In this document: positions 35,601 through 43,635 of the stretch, one piece after another
How the letters are laid out: each line of letters begins with the position of its first letter
Position numbering within the stretch: the first letter of the stretch is position 1
NCBI RefSeq assembly: GCF_009827595.1
Contig: NZ_WTYT01000003.1
Location: forward strand, 434,001 to 498,000
Direction: 5' to 3'
From: Altericroceibacterium endophyticum
Lineage (GTDB): Bacteria; Pseudomonadota; Alphaproteobacteria; Sphingomonadales; Sphingomonadaceae
Length of the DNA: 64,000 nt
The notes under the pieces: model-generated
What the model saw: the letters and a program-made list of their open reading frames with translations, nothing else
The model's database searches: none
What the model was told of the DNA's origin: nothing
Program-made: the position numbers and the translations under genes

Positions 35601-35743
35601 CGGGCACCCTCAATCAGCTTGCTGGCAATGGCGGAGGACGTCGGGTGGAGGTCGGAAATAGGGGCGGCCTGGTCCAGCCTCTTATTAACGCATTCCTCTT
35701 CCTCGAGCCGATAGGCCGCGCGCAGGTTGCTACGATCGATCAT
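32636..35743 (-). CDS. putA: Bifunctional proline dehydrogenase / glutamate semialdehyde dehydrogenase
   Basis: Oxidises proline to glutamate in two steps using FAD and NAD. The 1,035-residue product has an N-terminal PRODH domain (R-L-V-K-G-A-Y-W-D-T-E-I-K and A-T-H-N-A-Y-T-V motifs). The C-terminal ALDH domain has S-P-W-N-F-P-L, F-T-G-S-V-G-T, E-T-G-G-Q-N-A and catalytic Cys in S-A-G-Q-R-C-S-A. There is no N-terminal ribbon-helix-helix domain, so unlike E. coli PutA it is probably not a repressor. I chose the ATG at 35743 because AGGA lies 7 nt upstream; an in-frame start at 35800 would add 19 residues of unlikely sequence. It diverges from the Nmad3-like gene across about 150 bp. Confidence 0.95.
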   Translation of the reverse strand: MIDRSNLRAAYRLEEEECVNKRLDQAAPISDLHPTSSAIASKLIEGARKHKANGLDAFLHSYGLATEEGIALMCLAEALLRVPDETTANALIHDKIGKLDWGEHLGTSSSTFVNAATFSLMLTGEVLRGGESKEAGLSHALGRAVGRLGDPVIRRATLQAMRILGGQFVFGRTIDEAIQRGKPEVKKGLTHSYDMLGEAAMTFEDAERYRQSYKSAIARLKQESGKGIVKSPGISVKLSALYPKYDYLHQEEAVAKLVPVVRELALDARDADIHFTIDAEEAERLEPSLDVIEILAADDELFRGGWEGFGMAIQAYQKRAAPWCEWVASLARRYNRKFMIRLVKGAYWDTEIKHTQVGGHDDYPVFTRKVSTDVSFLACAQKLLAASDVIYPAFATHNAYTVGAIKAMAGKKKFEFQRLHGMGEDVYAALAQHEKSAGEQVTPVRLYAPVGGHKDLLAYLVRRLLENGANSSFVNRMADAEVPVSDLVTNPIEELEQLHPKRNPSIPLPVNIFPGRVNSMGVDLADPVVRRPMLDRLQELNEQVWAAAPTVLAGSGGPVREIRSPFDRSQVVGTVLEAAPEDVDLAYKRAKEAQPRWDALGGLARADLLDRTADLFEENMAEFISICHREAGKNIIDGVLEVREAVDFLRFYASEARMLFAAPLPLPGPTGEENRLGLYGRGIFASISPWNFPLAIFTGTMAAPLAAGNTVLAKPAAQTPLVAALATRLCHEAGIPNDVLQLLPGGGDVGGRMTSDERVSGVVFTGSVGTARAINRSLADRDAPIATLIAETGGQNAMIVDSSALPEQVTRDVVASSFQSAGQRCSALRVLYLQNEVADTMLDMIKGAFEALVIGDPRDMSTDVGPVIDEDAREKLEAHVADMQAKGFKVHRRELPEGLENGTFVAPTIIELDSIHDLDGENFGPILHIVRFDINELEEVIEDINSTGFGLTMGLHSRIDATRRRVEAHVKVGNFYVNRNQIGAVVESQPFGGEGLSGTGPKAGGPNYLARFATERVTTIDTTAAGGNASLMAEG

Positions 35744-35890
35744 CCGATTATCCTCTGTCTGCGGCTGGCTGGTGGCCCAAGATGCTGGTTTCACTTGCAA
35801 TCAGTCCTCCGATATCAAACTGGCGAAATAAGCGCTGGCCCATTTCAAAGATCTTGCCCGTTTCCCTGAGGAAGGGCACTCACATATGCT

Positions 35891-36622
35891 ATGCAATGCG
35901 TGTTCAGCCGGAAAGGTTTCGACACTTCTTCAGGAGGTGGTCCTTCACCGATCATTTCGGGCAGACCGGTCAGCCTGCCAATCCCGTCTTCGGGACCTCC
36001 TGAGACAACCTATGAAGATCTTGGTTTGGGGGTTCAAGCGAACCGTGCAAGCAAAGGCAAAATTGGGCGGAATAATGGATGTCATCACGACCCGATGTTC
36101 CTGAGTTGCGGTGAAGCGTTGTTGGGCCAATGCGGCGCGGCGCAGACTCACCTTGCGAATCAAGGGGTTGCAGTCGGCGACGTCTTTTTGTTCTTCGGCC
36201 TTTTCAAAGCGGAACAGGAAAAACCGCATCACCGGATTTTTGGATATTTGCGGGTTGAGACAATCCTTGATCTGCGCCGCGCGGATGATCGGCAATGGTC
36301 TGAATTGCGCGCACTGAAGCACCCGCATGTGATGGCGGGGCAAATCACCAATGACACGATCTATCGCGGGCCGGGAAGGGAGGCGCGAACGGCCCATCCG
36401 GCCTTGCGCCTGACGGTGGAGGAGGGGCCGCCCAGCCTGTGGAACAAACCACGCTGGCTGAAACGCGCGAATTTATCCTATCATGACCGGGAGGATCGCT
36501 GGCTGCCCGGATCGCGGCTCAAAAGTGTGGCGCGGGGGCAGGAATTTGTCAGCCGGATCGGGCGCGGGCGCCAGGCACGTGAATGGCTGGAGAATGTGAT
36601 TGCCGCCATTGATGCGGAATAG
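35891..36622 (+). CDS. Nmad3-like (nucleotide modification associated domain 3) protein
   Basis: A 243-residue soluble protein beginning M-Q-C-V-F-S-R-K-G-F-D-T-S-S-G-G-G-P-S-P, which I recognise as the start of Nmad3-type proteins. Later motifs are S-L-P-I-P (about 30), H-H-D-P-M-F (about 65), F-F-G-L-F (about 100), H-R-I-F-G-Y-L and N-x-P-x-W-L-K-R-A-N-L-S-Y-H. The family was named from associations with predicted DNA base-modification systems, but its biochemistry is not established. Here it stands between putA and fumC with no modification or restriction genes in view. GAGGAAGGG precedes the ATG by about 13 nt. The assignment is from recalled motifs only. Confidence 0.7.
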   Translation: MQCVFSRKGFDTSSGGGPSPIISGRPVSLPIPSSGPPETTYEDLGLGVQANRASKGKIGRNNGCHHDPMFLSCGEALLGQCGAAQTHLANQGVAVGDVFLFFGLFKAEQEKPHHRIFGYLRVETILDLRRADDRQWSELRALKHPHVMAGQITNDTIYRGPGREARTAHPALRLTVEEGPPSLWNKPRWLKRANLSYHDREDRWLPGSRLKSVARGQEFVSRIGRGRQAREWLENVIAAIDAE

Positions 36623-36679
36623 CGGAACTTCGCCTGCACCCTGACGCTTATTCCATGATTGATACATCGGAGGATCAGC

Positions 36680-38080
36680 ATGACCGGTAGCAGGATTGAA
36701 CGTGACACGATGGGCGAAATCGCCGTTCCGGCGGACCGGCTGTGGGGCGCCCAGACGCAGCGGTCACTGCAGAATTTCCGCATTGGTGTGGAGCATATGC
36801 CCACTGGACTGGTCCATGCGCTGGCGCGTGTGAAGCGCGCCGCAGCCCACACCAATCAGGCCTTGGGTTTGCTGGATGCGGAACGCGCCGATGTCATCGT
36901 GGCCGCTGCGGATGAAGTGCTGGCGGATAAGTGGAACGATCATTTTCCGCTCGTCATATGGCAGACCGGATCGGGCACGCAGAGCAATATGAATATGAAC
37001 GAAGTGCTCTCCAATCGCGCCAATCAATTGCTGGGCGGGGAGCTGGGAACCAAAACACCGGTTCATCCCAATGATCACGTGAATATGAGCCAGTCATCGA
37101 ATGATACATTCCCGACCGCGATCCATATTGCCGCAGTGCTGGCAATCCGCGAGGAGCTGATACCCAAATTAACGAAAATGGGAGATATGCTGGAGAGCAA
37201 AGCCCATGACTGGGCGGCCATCGTCAAGATCGGTCGGACCCACACACAGGATGCGACGCCGCTGACGCTGGGGCAGGAATTCTCCGGCTATGCACAGCAG
37301 GTCAAAGCAGGAATCGAGCGCTTGCGCCTTACTTTGCCGGGTATTGAGCAATTGGCGCAAGGGGGCACGGCGGTTGGCACCGGGCTTAATTCCCAAGAAG
37401 GTTTTGATGTGAAATTCGCCGAAGAAATCGCCGGTCAGACTGGCTATCCCTTCACCACGGCGCCCAATAAGTTCGAAGCGCTGGCCGGGCAGGATGCGCT
37501 GTTGTTTTCGCACGGCGCCATCAACACGCTGGCCGCCAGCCTGTTCAAGATCGCCAATGATATTCGCTATCTCGGTTCCGGCCCTCGTTCCGGGCTGGGC
37601 GAACTTTCCCTGCCGGAGAATGAGCCCGGATCATCAATCATGCCGGGCAAGGTAAACCCCACGCAATGCGAAGCCGTGACACAGGTCTGTGCGCAGATAT
37701 TCGGCAATCAGGCCACGCTCGGCTTTGCGGCGAGTCAGGGGCAGTTCGAACTGAACGTCTACCGCCCGGTCATGGCCTATAACATGCTGCAGTCGATCCG
37801 ATTGATGGGTGATGTGGCGGCAAGTTTCACAGACAATCTGCTCGCCGGACTTGAACCCCGCCGCGACAATATTGCCCGGCTGGTAGAAAATTCGCTGATG
37901 CTGGTCACAGCGCTTGCGCCCAGTATCGGTTACGACAAAGCCGCCGCCATCGCCAAGGCTGCGCATAAGAACGGCACGACTTTGCGCGAAGAAGCCGTAG
38001 CAAGTGGTGCGGTGAGCGAGGCCGATTATGACCGGATCGTCCGGCCAGAAAAAATGACCGGTCCGACCCCATCAACCTGA
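36680..38080 (+). CDS. fumC: Class II fumarate hydratase
   Basis: TCA-cycle enzyme interconverting fumarate and malate, iron-independent homotetramer. The 466-residue product shows [13 protein letters not shown] near residue 100, [20 protein letters not shown] and the superfamily signature [11 protein letters not shown] near residue 320. Length is normal. I chose the ATG at 36680 because GGAGG (36669-36673) lies 6 nt upstream; an upstream in-frame start at 36659 has no such site. Confidence 0.96.
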   Translation: MTGSRIERDTMGEIAVPADRLWGAQTQRSLQNFRIGVEHMPTGLVHALARVKRAAAHTNQALGLLDAERADVIVAAADEVLADKWNDHFPLVIWQTGSGTQSNMNMNEVLSNRANQLLGGELGTKTPVHPNDHVNMSQSSNDTFPTAIHIAAVLAIREELIPKLTKMGDMLESKAHDWAAIVKIGRTHTQDATPLTLGQEFSGYAQQVKAGIERLRLTLPGIEQLAQGGTAVGTGLNSQEGFDVKFAEEIAGQTGYPFTTAPNKFEALAGQDALLFSHGAINTLAASLFKIANDIRYLGSGPRSGLGELSLPENEPGSSIMPGKVNPTQCEAVTQVCAQIFGNQATLGFAASQGQFELNVYRPVMAYNMLQSIRLMGDVAASFTDNLLAGLEPRRDNIARLVENSLMLVTALAPSIGYDKAAAIAKAAHKNGTTLREEAVASGAVSEADYDRIVRPEKMTGPTPST

Positions 38081-38275
38081 TTAGTTTTTATCGGAGAAAC
38101 AGATACGGTGCTCAGGCCAAGTGGCGATTTGGGAGGAGCGAGACAGAGGAGCTGCTACTCCAAATATCCATTCCTGTAATTCACCCGAAATATCAATAAA
38201 CTAATAGAATGGCGCACATAAAGCTCTTGCTTTTGGAGCTCTTATTTGGAGAGCTGGTGCAAAGGGGATTGAATT

Positions 38276-39823
38276 TTGCGTCGTTACTTTGGTTTCCGCA
38301 TCGCTGGTGCGCTGTGTGCTATGGTCTTGGCCGTCTGCGGGGTTGGGCAACCGGCACAAGCCAAATGGCGGGAGGCATCGAGCGAGCACTTCGTCATTTA
38401 CGCGAATGAAAGCGAAGGCAATTTGCGCCGGTTTGCGGAAAGTCTTGAGCACTTTCACGCAGCGCTGAAATTTCTGCTTTCGACGGAGCCTGACACGCCG
38501 AGCCCCTCCAACAGGCTGACCATCTATCAGGTCGATAATCGCAGAAAGGTGCGGAAACTGTATGGCGGCGATAATCGCTATGTCAGCGGCTTCTACCTGC
38601 CCAGAGCAGAAGGCTCTCTGGCGATTGTCCCTCATGGAATCGTCAGTGGCAGAAAAATCAGCCAGTCCATGGCGGTTTTGCTCCACGAATATACGCATCA
38701 CTTTTTGACTGCGGCATCAACCGCGCCACCAGTGGAATGGTTGAGTGAAGGGGCCGCAGAATTCTGGGCTGCCGCATCGTTTGAACCAGACGGGACTATC
38801 AACGTTGGCCGTGCGCCGATGCACCGCGCTTATGAACTGCTCTCCCTGCCGAAAGTGCCGATTGAGGAATTGCTGGATAGCAGCCTTTATGAAGCCAATC
38901 GCGGGCGAAACTATGACTCGTTTTATGGCCGCAGCTGGCTGCTGTATCATTATCTCACTTTCAGCAAGGAACGCAGCGGCCAGTTGCGGGAATATATGCT
39001 GCGGGTTGCCCAGGGAACAGCGTCACTTGAGGCAGGACAGGAAGTTTTCGGCGATCTGGAGCAGCTGGAAGATGAGCTGTCGGACTATTTGATGCGCCGG
39101 CGGATTCTCAGCTTTCAGCTGAAACCCGGTACGCTGAAGATTGGTGAGATAACGATACGGGAATTGCGCGAGGGTGAAGCGGCGATCATGCCGACGCGCA
39201 TCGTTTCCAAGCGCGGCGTTAATGAGGAAATCGCGCAAGAGGCAGTGGCCGATGCACGAGAAGTGGCCGCAGAATATCCAGATGACAGCGCCGTTTTGGC
39301 GGAGCTGTCCGAGGCTGAACTGGATTCTGGCCATATTGATAAGGCTCTCGCTGCTGCAAACAAGGCCATCGAACAGGACGGCACGAATCCGGAAGGCTAT
39401 GCGCGCAAGATCTATGCGCTGTTTGCCAAGGCAGACGAAGAAACGGACGCTGCAGCCACATATACAGAAGCGCGCAAAACCATCGTCGCGCTCAACCGGC
39501 TGGAAAACGATCACCCGGTCCCCCTGATTTATTATTATCGCCTCTATGTCGAGCAAGGGGAGGCCCCGTCTGAGGTGGCGGTGCAGGGAATCAGACGGGC
39601 GGTATCGTTGGCGCCATTCGATCTCGGTTTGCGGATGACTGTCGGGCAATTGATGCTCGAAAAGGGGCTCAAGGATGAAGCGCGGGGATATCTGGCGCCT
39701 GTTGCCTATAATCCCCATGGCGGTGAAATGGCGGCCGCAGCCCGGCAATTGATAGAATATGAACGCTATGTGCCAAGTGCTCCAGTCATAGAATATACCC
39801 CTCCCGAGGGGGATGATTCCTAG
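38276..39823 (+). CDS. Exported HExxH metallopeptidase-like protein with TPR repeats
   Basis: A 515-residue protein with a signal peptide (1-29, ending A-Q-A) and a gluzincin-like core: H-E-Y-T-H at 137-141 and E-W-L-S-E-G-A-A-E-F at 154-163, supplying two histidines and probably Glu 158 as zinc ligands. The C-terminal half (about 330-500) is TPR-like helical repeats (A-E-L-S-E-A-E-L-D-S-G-H-I-D-K-A-L). It resembles peptidase-MA/DUF1570-type proteins; the substrate is unknown. The start is TTG, supported by AGGGG at 38263-38267, 8 nt upstream. The C-terminus is rich in Glu and Asp. Confidence 0.8.
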   Translation: MRRYFGFRIAGALCAMVLAVCGVGQPAQAKWREASSEHFVIYANESEGNLRRFAESLEHFHAALKFLLSTEPDTPSPSNRLTIYQVDNRRKVRKLYGGDNRYVSGFYLPRAEGSLAIVPHGIVSGRKISQSMAVLLHEYTHHFLTAASTAPPVEWLSEGAAEFWAAASFEPDGTINVGRAPMHRAYELLSLPKVPIEELLDSSLYEANRGRNYDSFYGRSWLLYHYLTFSKERSGQLREYMLRVAQGTASLEAGQEVFGDLEQLEDELSDYLMRRRILSFQLKPGTLKIGEITIRELREGEAAIMPTRIVSKRGVNEEIAQEAVADAREVAAEYPDDSAVLAELSEAELDSGHIDKALAAANKAIEQDGTNPEGYARKIYALFAKADEETDAAATYTEARKTIVALNRLENDHPVPLIYYYRLYVEQGEAPSEVAVQGIRRAVSLAPFDLGLRMTVGQLMLEKGLKDEARGYLAPVAYNPHGGEMAAAARQLIEYERYVPSAPVIEYTPPEGDDS

Positions 39824-40081
39824 CATTTAAGCTTCGGCGAATTGGCATGATGCGACCGTGACCTTCGGCATAGTCTTCTAAACAGTGAATGCCTCAATTT
39901 GACATATCAAGAACAAAGGCAAAAAAGCTCTGGCTTGGGAGAGGATGAGGCGATGAGTGGTTTAGCAGGCGCCACATCGGGCGATCGGGATGCGTATTCC
40001 AGAATAAAGCGCTTGAGGATATCGGCCAGACGACATTCTTGGCGTGCTGGAATCTAACTGGCTCAGCAAGCCGCATCGCGA
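39824..40081. other. Intergenic gap without recognised gene
   Basis: 258 bp between the convergent metallopeptidase-like and araC-type genes. I see no convincing gene, RNA or terminator hairpin. It marks the left edge of the siderophore locus, and no copy of the tRNA-Ser 3' end was found here. Confidence 0.5.
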
Positions 40082-40951
40082 TCACAGCCTCAGTGCCTGC
40101 TGAGCCTCCTTCATCGTGGTTATGACTTTGGGCTTGCTTTGTTCCGCCTTTGCCGCAGATGCAGCACATCGTCGGCTGGCCAGGAACTGCCCCGGTGGTT
40201 GTCCCATGACTTTCTTAAACATCGTGATGAAAGTGCTCGCACTTTCATAGCCCAGATCGAACGAGACGGTCTGGACCGATGCGCCTTCAGTCAGACGTTC
40301 GATCGCGAACATCACCTGGAACTGCTGGCGCCACCGCCCAAAATTCATGCCGGTCTGGCTCATGATGAGCCTGAACAGACTGCGCTCGCTCATGGCGACG
40401 ATCCGCGCCCATTCCCCTATGGTCGTGCGATTGGCGGGATCTGATGACAGGGCCTTGGCGATAGTTCTCAATCGTGGGTCCGCCGGCATCGGCAGGTGGA
40501 GACTGCCCATGGGCGCGCGCTCAAGCTGGTCGAGCATGGTCTGAATGAGACGGCCGTCAGCGCCTTCGACATCATACAGCGGCGGTAGTCTGGTCACGGC
40601 GATCAGCAGCTCGTGAAGCAGCGGTGTGGTCGAGAAGGTACTGCATTCTTCAGGCAGGTTACGAGCAAGTTCGGGGTCGATGAAGAGCGTGTAGACTTCA
40701 AGGTCACCGACGCAGCATACGCTATGCTCCGTGTCGCCGGGGATCCACAATGCGCACTGCCGCGGCACCATCCATAAACCGTGTGCCACCTCACATGTGA
40801 TGAGGCCACGGACCGCCAGGATGAGTTGCGCCTCGCGATGCTGATGCCGAGTTTGCTCTAAACCTTTGGTGAAAAGCTCCATTCCCACCGCCGAAACTGG
40901 CCTGGGAATCTCCGCCGGTTCAAAATCATCATAATCGTTGTTTTGCATCAT
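40082..40951 (-). CDS. AraC-family transcriptional regulator
   Basis: A 289-residue regulator with an N-terminal cupin-like sensor domain (H-Q-H-R-E-A-Q-L-I-L-A near residue 35, W-I-P-G-D-T-E-H-S) and a C-terminal double helix-turn-helix. Motifs are T-I-G-E-W-A-R-I-V-A-M-S-E-R-S-L-F-R-L and the second-helix motif D-L-G-Y-E-S-A-S-T-F-I-T-M-F-K-K-V-M-G-Q-P-P-G. The N-terminal pattern resembles NimR/YeaM-type members more than PchR. The ATG at 40951 is preferred; a TTG at 41014 in frame would run through a Fur-like site. It is the last gene of the siderophore locus. It is the natural candidate to bind the 21-bp-period TGGC repeats found upstream of this gene, the membrane-protein operon and the receptor. 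Confidence 0.88.
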   Translation of the reverse strand: MMQNNDYDDFEPAEIPRPVSAVGMELFTKGLEQTRHQHREAQLILAVRGLITCEVAHGLWMVPRQCALWIPGDTEHSVCCVGDLEVYTLFIDPELARNLPEECSTFSTTPLLHELLIAVTRLPPLYDVEGADGRLIQTMLDQLERAPMGSLHLPMPADPRLRTIAKALSSDPANRTTIGEWARIVAMSERSLFRLIMSQTGMNFGRWRQQFQVMFAIERLTEGASVQTVSFDLGYESASTFITMFKKVMGQPPGQFLASRRCAASAAKAEQSKPKVITTMKEAQQALRL

Positions 40952-40997
40952 TGTGATCCACAAGAGTGCCCTTTCATCTGCCAGAAAGGCCGCGAAA

Positions 40998-41014
40998 TTG
41001 CGAATCGTTATCAA
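40998..41014. promoter_or_regulatory. Fur-like 17-mer upstream of araC-type gene
   Basis: TTGCGAATCGTTATCAA, 47 nt before the ATG. It shares GCGAA, T12, C15 and A16 with similar sites before the TonB receptor, the membrane-protein operon and feoA. The reverse strand (TTGATAACGATTCGCAA) resembles classical Fur-box halves. Confidence 0.5.
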
Positions 41015-41019
41015 TATTA

Positions 41020-41052
41020 TGGCGGGATTGCGACATCATTTGGCGGGATTGC
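41020..41052 (+). promoter_or_regulatory. Candidate AraC-type operator: 12-bp repeats, 21-bp period
   Basis: TGGCGGGATTGC occurs perfectly at 41020-41031 and 41041-41052. The 21-bp start-to-start spacing is the typical spacing of AraC half-sites. It lies just upstream of the Fur-like site of the regulator gene and suggests autoregulation. Related sites are at 43357-43398 and 46646-46687. Confidence 0.6.
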
Positions 41053-41063
41053 TCAATCTGACA

Positions 41064-41120
41064 GGGGAACAATCGTTCGGTTACGCGTCTTCAATACCAC
41101 GACGGGGAACAATCGTGCGG
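41064..41120. repeat. 17-bp direct repeat, 40 bp apart
   Basis: GGGGAACAATCGTTCGG (41064-41080) and GGGGAACAATCGTGCGG (41104-41120) differ at one base and are spaced 40 bp start to start, near four helical turns. They lie between the regulator gene and the PepSY-TM gene, which suggests a protein-binding site. No other copy was noticed in the window. Confidence 0.55.
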
Positions 41121-41183
41121 GAACAGGGCGTTCACCCGGCACCCTCCTTTGCGAAATCCGGATTGTGAAGCGAGCTATGTGCA

Positions 41184-42713
41184 TCAGAGAGAGGGAGCTT
41201 CGACGGTAGCACGCCGGAATTTGAGCATCGGTCGGGCGACAAAGAACGCGGTCAGGAGCAGCGCGGCATCGACCGCCCAGCTCATCGGATCGACAGCGGA
41301 AAGTCCGCCCGCGGCACCAATCGCAGCATGGAGCAATGCCAGTCCTGCCAGCGCTACGGCCGTCGCAGCACGCAGCCACGCTGCCAGACGCGCCTGCATG
41401 AAGGGCACACAGGCCAAGGCATAGGCCGCTATTGTGCCTGTTGCCCACCCAAGCAGCGGCGCGCCCTCGGCGTCCGTTGCAAGCGAAGGGATCGCTGCCA
41501 GCGTGAGCGCCAGCGGTTGCCCCCAGATAGTGGCCGCCCACAAGCGCTCCATGATTGGCGCAGGGCGCCCCTTGTCGCGTCGACGGGTCAACCAGATCTG
41601 GATTCCGGTGGCTGTTATGCTGCACATCGACAGGCCGAGAAGACCATAGGCAAGCTTGACGAAGCCCCCGCCAAACCAGCCAAAGTGGAGCGGCTGGATC
41701 GCGAATATCACCTGCTGGGCGAACGACCGCTTGGCGACGTCGGAACCGAAGACCTTGTTGCCCTTGCTATCGTATAAGACGCTTTCTCTGAGAGGGAGAC
41801 CACGCGGATCATGCAGGCCGATCCCGATCCGCTGCTCCTTTGCGCCCGGCTGCTGAATGGAGACCGATTGGACCGTGAAGCCGGGGACGCCTTCGGTCGC
41901 TGCGGCGATGAACGACGCGCTCGGCGGAACCGGATCGGTCCGCGGCGCGTCAGCCGCCCCTCGGGCGGAAGGTCCGGTAAGGTCGGAAAAGGCCTTGGTC
42001 ATGTCCCCCTGATAGGTGGTCGCAGCGACACTACCCAAGGCGATGAGGAAAACGCCGAGGAAAGCGGCGGTGAACGCCATAATGAGGTGAAAGGGCAAGC
42101 CCCAGGTCCCGATGCGGTTGTGGAGGTCGGCCTGACTCAGGCGTGCAGAGCCACCGCTGCGGAGCCGAAACGCGTCTTTGATGATGCGCGGATGAGCAAG
42201 AATGCCGGAAATGACCAGCGCCAGCAGAGCCATCCCTGCCAGCCCTACGATCACCGTGCCGATGCCATAGGGGAGATGAAGATTGATATGCAGCCCCACC
42301 AGAAAGTCGCTGACATCGTGCCGCACCTTCATCACAGGCTGGCCCGATGTATCGGCAAACCAACTCCCGCTGTTCAGCCGGTCACCACTTCGGGCGGAGA
42401 GCACGAAATGCGGATTGGCGGCCGATGGAAGCGTCGCTGAAACCGATCGCACTGCATCCTTCGGCCCCATCTCGCGGAGAGCGGCCAGTCCCTCATCAAT
42501 CACTTCAGGGGAAACAGAGACCACCTTGGGAGCCGTGGGCTGCTCCCAGCGCTCCAGCTCCTCGACGAACACCACGACGCTTCCCGTCAGGCAAATAAGA
42601 TAAATCGCCGCGCTGAACGCGAGGCCTAGCGCGGAATGCCCCGCCAGCACGGCGCTGACCCAGCCTTTGGAAAACAGCGGCTTGCGCATTGCGGGGCGGA
42701 GGGGATCAGTCAT
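41184..42713 (-). CDS. PepSY-associated TM protein (siderophore reductase-like)
   Basis: A 509-residue inner-membrane protein of the PepSY_TM family. Members beside TonB receptors are thought to reduce or process ferric siderophores in the periplasm. Seen here: an N-terminal TM helix (about 20-48) with G-H-S-A-L-G-L-A-F-S, then periplasmic PepSY-like segments. Also seen are H-x-N-L-H-L-P near residue 143, further helices near 155-175 and 210-235 (H-L-I-M-A-F-T-A-A-F-L-G), L-H-F-G-W-F-G-G near 350, and a helical C-terminal third. Conserved histidines could bind haem or metal. It overlaps the upstream membrane-protein gene by 4 bp (ATGA), so the two are translationally coupled. Confidence 0.88.
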   Translation of the reverse strand: MTDPLRPAMRKPLFSKGWVSAVLAGHSALGLAFSAAIYLICLTGSVVVFVEELERWEQPTAPKVVSVSPEVIDEGLAALREMGPKDAVRSVSATLPSAANPHFVLSARSGDRLNSGSWFADTSGQPVMKVRHDVSDFLVGLHINLHLPYGIGTVIVGLAGMALLALVISGILAHPRIIKDAFRLRSGGSARLSQADLHNRIGTWGLPFHLIMAFTAAFLGVFLIALGSVAATTYQGDMTKAFSDLTGPSARGAADAPRTDPVPPSASFIAAATEGVPGFTVQSVSIQQPGAKEQRIGIGLHDPRGLPLRESVLYDSKGNKVFGSDVAKRSFAQQVIFAIQPLHFGWFGGGFVKLAYGLLGLSMCSITATGIQIWLTRRRDKGRPAPIMERLWAATIWGQPLALTLAAIPSLATDAEGAPLLGWATGTIAAYALACVPFMQARLAAWLRAATAVALAGLALLHAAIGAAGGLSAVDPMSWAVDAALLLTAFFVARPMLKFRRATVEAPSL

Positions 42714-43285
42714 GACAGCAAGGTCCAGGCAATAACGGCACCCGCGATGGCGGATGCGGCGGTCATGCTGAGGACGGGGCGCAGCATCACGCGGTCACTC
42801 AGCATCCAGATGATAAGACATGCCCAAAGCAGCGGCACGATGACAACGCCCGTTGCGAAGCGGTCGGACTGGGCACCCGGCGCGATGCCAGCCGCTGCTG
42901 CGCCGATGGCGTTGGCGGTGATCGCGGTGAGAAGTATCGCCGCCGCGCCTCTCGCCCAGCCTCGCCAGCGTGAACGGCGTCGCTCATCGGGATCAAGGCC
43001 CATTTCTTCCCTGATGCGCGACTTCGCCGGGCGAGCGGGCCGGCGCTCCTCACCAACTTTTACCACCGTCATCGCACAGAGGCTGAAAGTCAGCAGCATT
43101 ACAGCAAGGCCCACGACCACCCCCCACCATAGGGCAATAAGAATACTGGCTGGGATCAGCACCAGCCATCCGCCTGCCGCCCATAGCTTGCGCCGCAGTC
43201 CTGCATCTCGCCATGCTCTCCGCAGCATCAGAACCGACGCGAGACAGACCGCTATCCCGAGCACTCCCGCTATCTGTTCGTTCAA
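42710..43285 (-). CDS. Small membrane protein of the siderophore operon
   Basis: A 191-residue protein with about five hydrophobic segments (V-L-G-I-A-V-C-L-A-S-V-L-M-L near the start; L-I-P-A-S-I-L-I-A-L-W-W; two more after a basic R-R-R-S-R-W-R-G loop). I do not recognise a named family; its place before the PepSY-TM gene suggests a partner in siderophore handling. I chose the TTG at 43285, with GGGCGGGG 5 nt upstream, over an ORF start at 43378. The 43378 codon lies inside the putative AraC operator, and the TTG places the operator 92 nt from the start, as for the TonB receptor gene (93 nt). An ATG at 43351 is also possible. Confidence 0.75.
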   Translation of the reverse strand: MNEQIAGVLGIAVCLASVLMLRRAWRDAGLRRKLWAAGGWLVLIPASILIALWWGVVVGLAVMLLTFSLCAMTVVKVGEERRPARPAKSRIREEMGLDPDERRRSRWRGWARGAAAILLTAITANAIGAAAAGIAPGAQSDRFATGVVIVPLLWACLIIWMLSDRVMLRPVLSMTAASAIAGAVIAWTLLS

Positions 43286-43311
43286 GGAAACCCCGCCCTC
43301 TTGTTTTGCAA

Positions 43312-43328
43312 ACGCGAATTGATTGCAG
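43312..43328. promoter_or_regulatory. Fur-like 17-mer upstream of membrane-protein/PepSY operon
   Basis: ACGCGAATTGATTGCAG shares GCGAA, T12, C15 and A16 with three other sites at iron genes. It lies 27 nt before the TTG start and downstream of the AraC-type operator. Confidence 0.4.
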
Positions 43329-43356
43329 CAAGGGCAATAGGGCGGTTCCATGGCGA

Positions 43357-43398
43357 ACGCGTTGCGCGATCCCGCCAAAGAGTTTCGAGATATCGCCA
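43357..43398 (-). promoter_or_regulatory. Candidate AraC-type operator of membrane-protein/PepSY operon
   Basis: On the minus strand, TGGCGATATCTCGAAA (from 43398) is followed exactly 21 bp later by TGGCGGGATCGC (from 43377). The second half-site differs from the araC-gene copy at one of 12 bases. Confidence 0.55.
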
Positions 43399-43635
43399 GA
43401 CCCCGCAGTGACTCTGTTTAACCGATAGCGATGGGGCCTGAGAGCCGCCCAGATTGGCAGAATCGCAAAAGAAAATGGCTGGCAAGGCCAATGCTCAAAG
43501 AAGGGATCTGCCTTAGTTTTCCATACCTTAGTTTTTCAATGCGACTGAGTTGCGTGCCGACGAAGCCATTCGCCGACCAACAGGACACACTGAAATGAGC
43601 CGACATTTTTCAATCCGTATTTCAGCCCGGCTACT

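Noticed and set aside
33860-35869. 669-codon open frame on the plus strand
   Set aside because: It lies antisense to putA, whose motifs are unmistakable; long antisense frames are common in GC-rich genes.
43286-43378. Longer start for the small membrane protein (C-P-C-C motif)
   Set aside because: The first codon lies in the AraC-type operator and the region holds the Fur-like site; the TTG at 43285 has a ribosome site and matching promoter distance. Not fully excluded.
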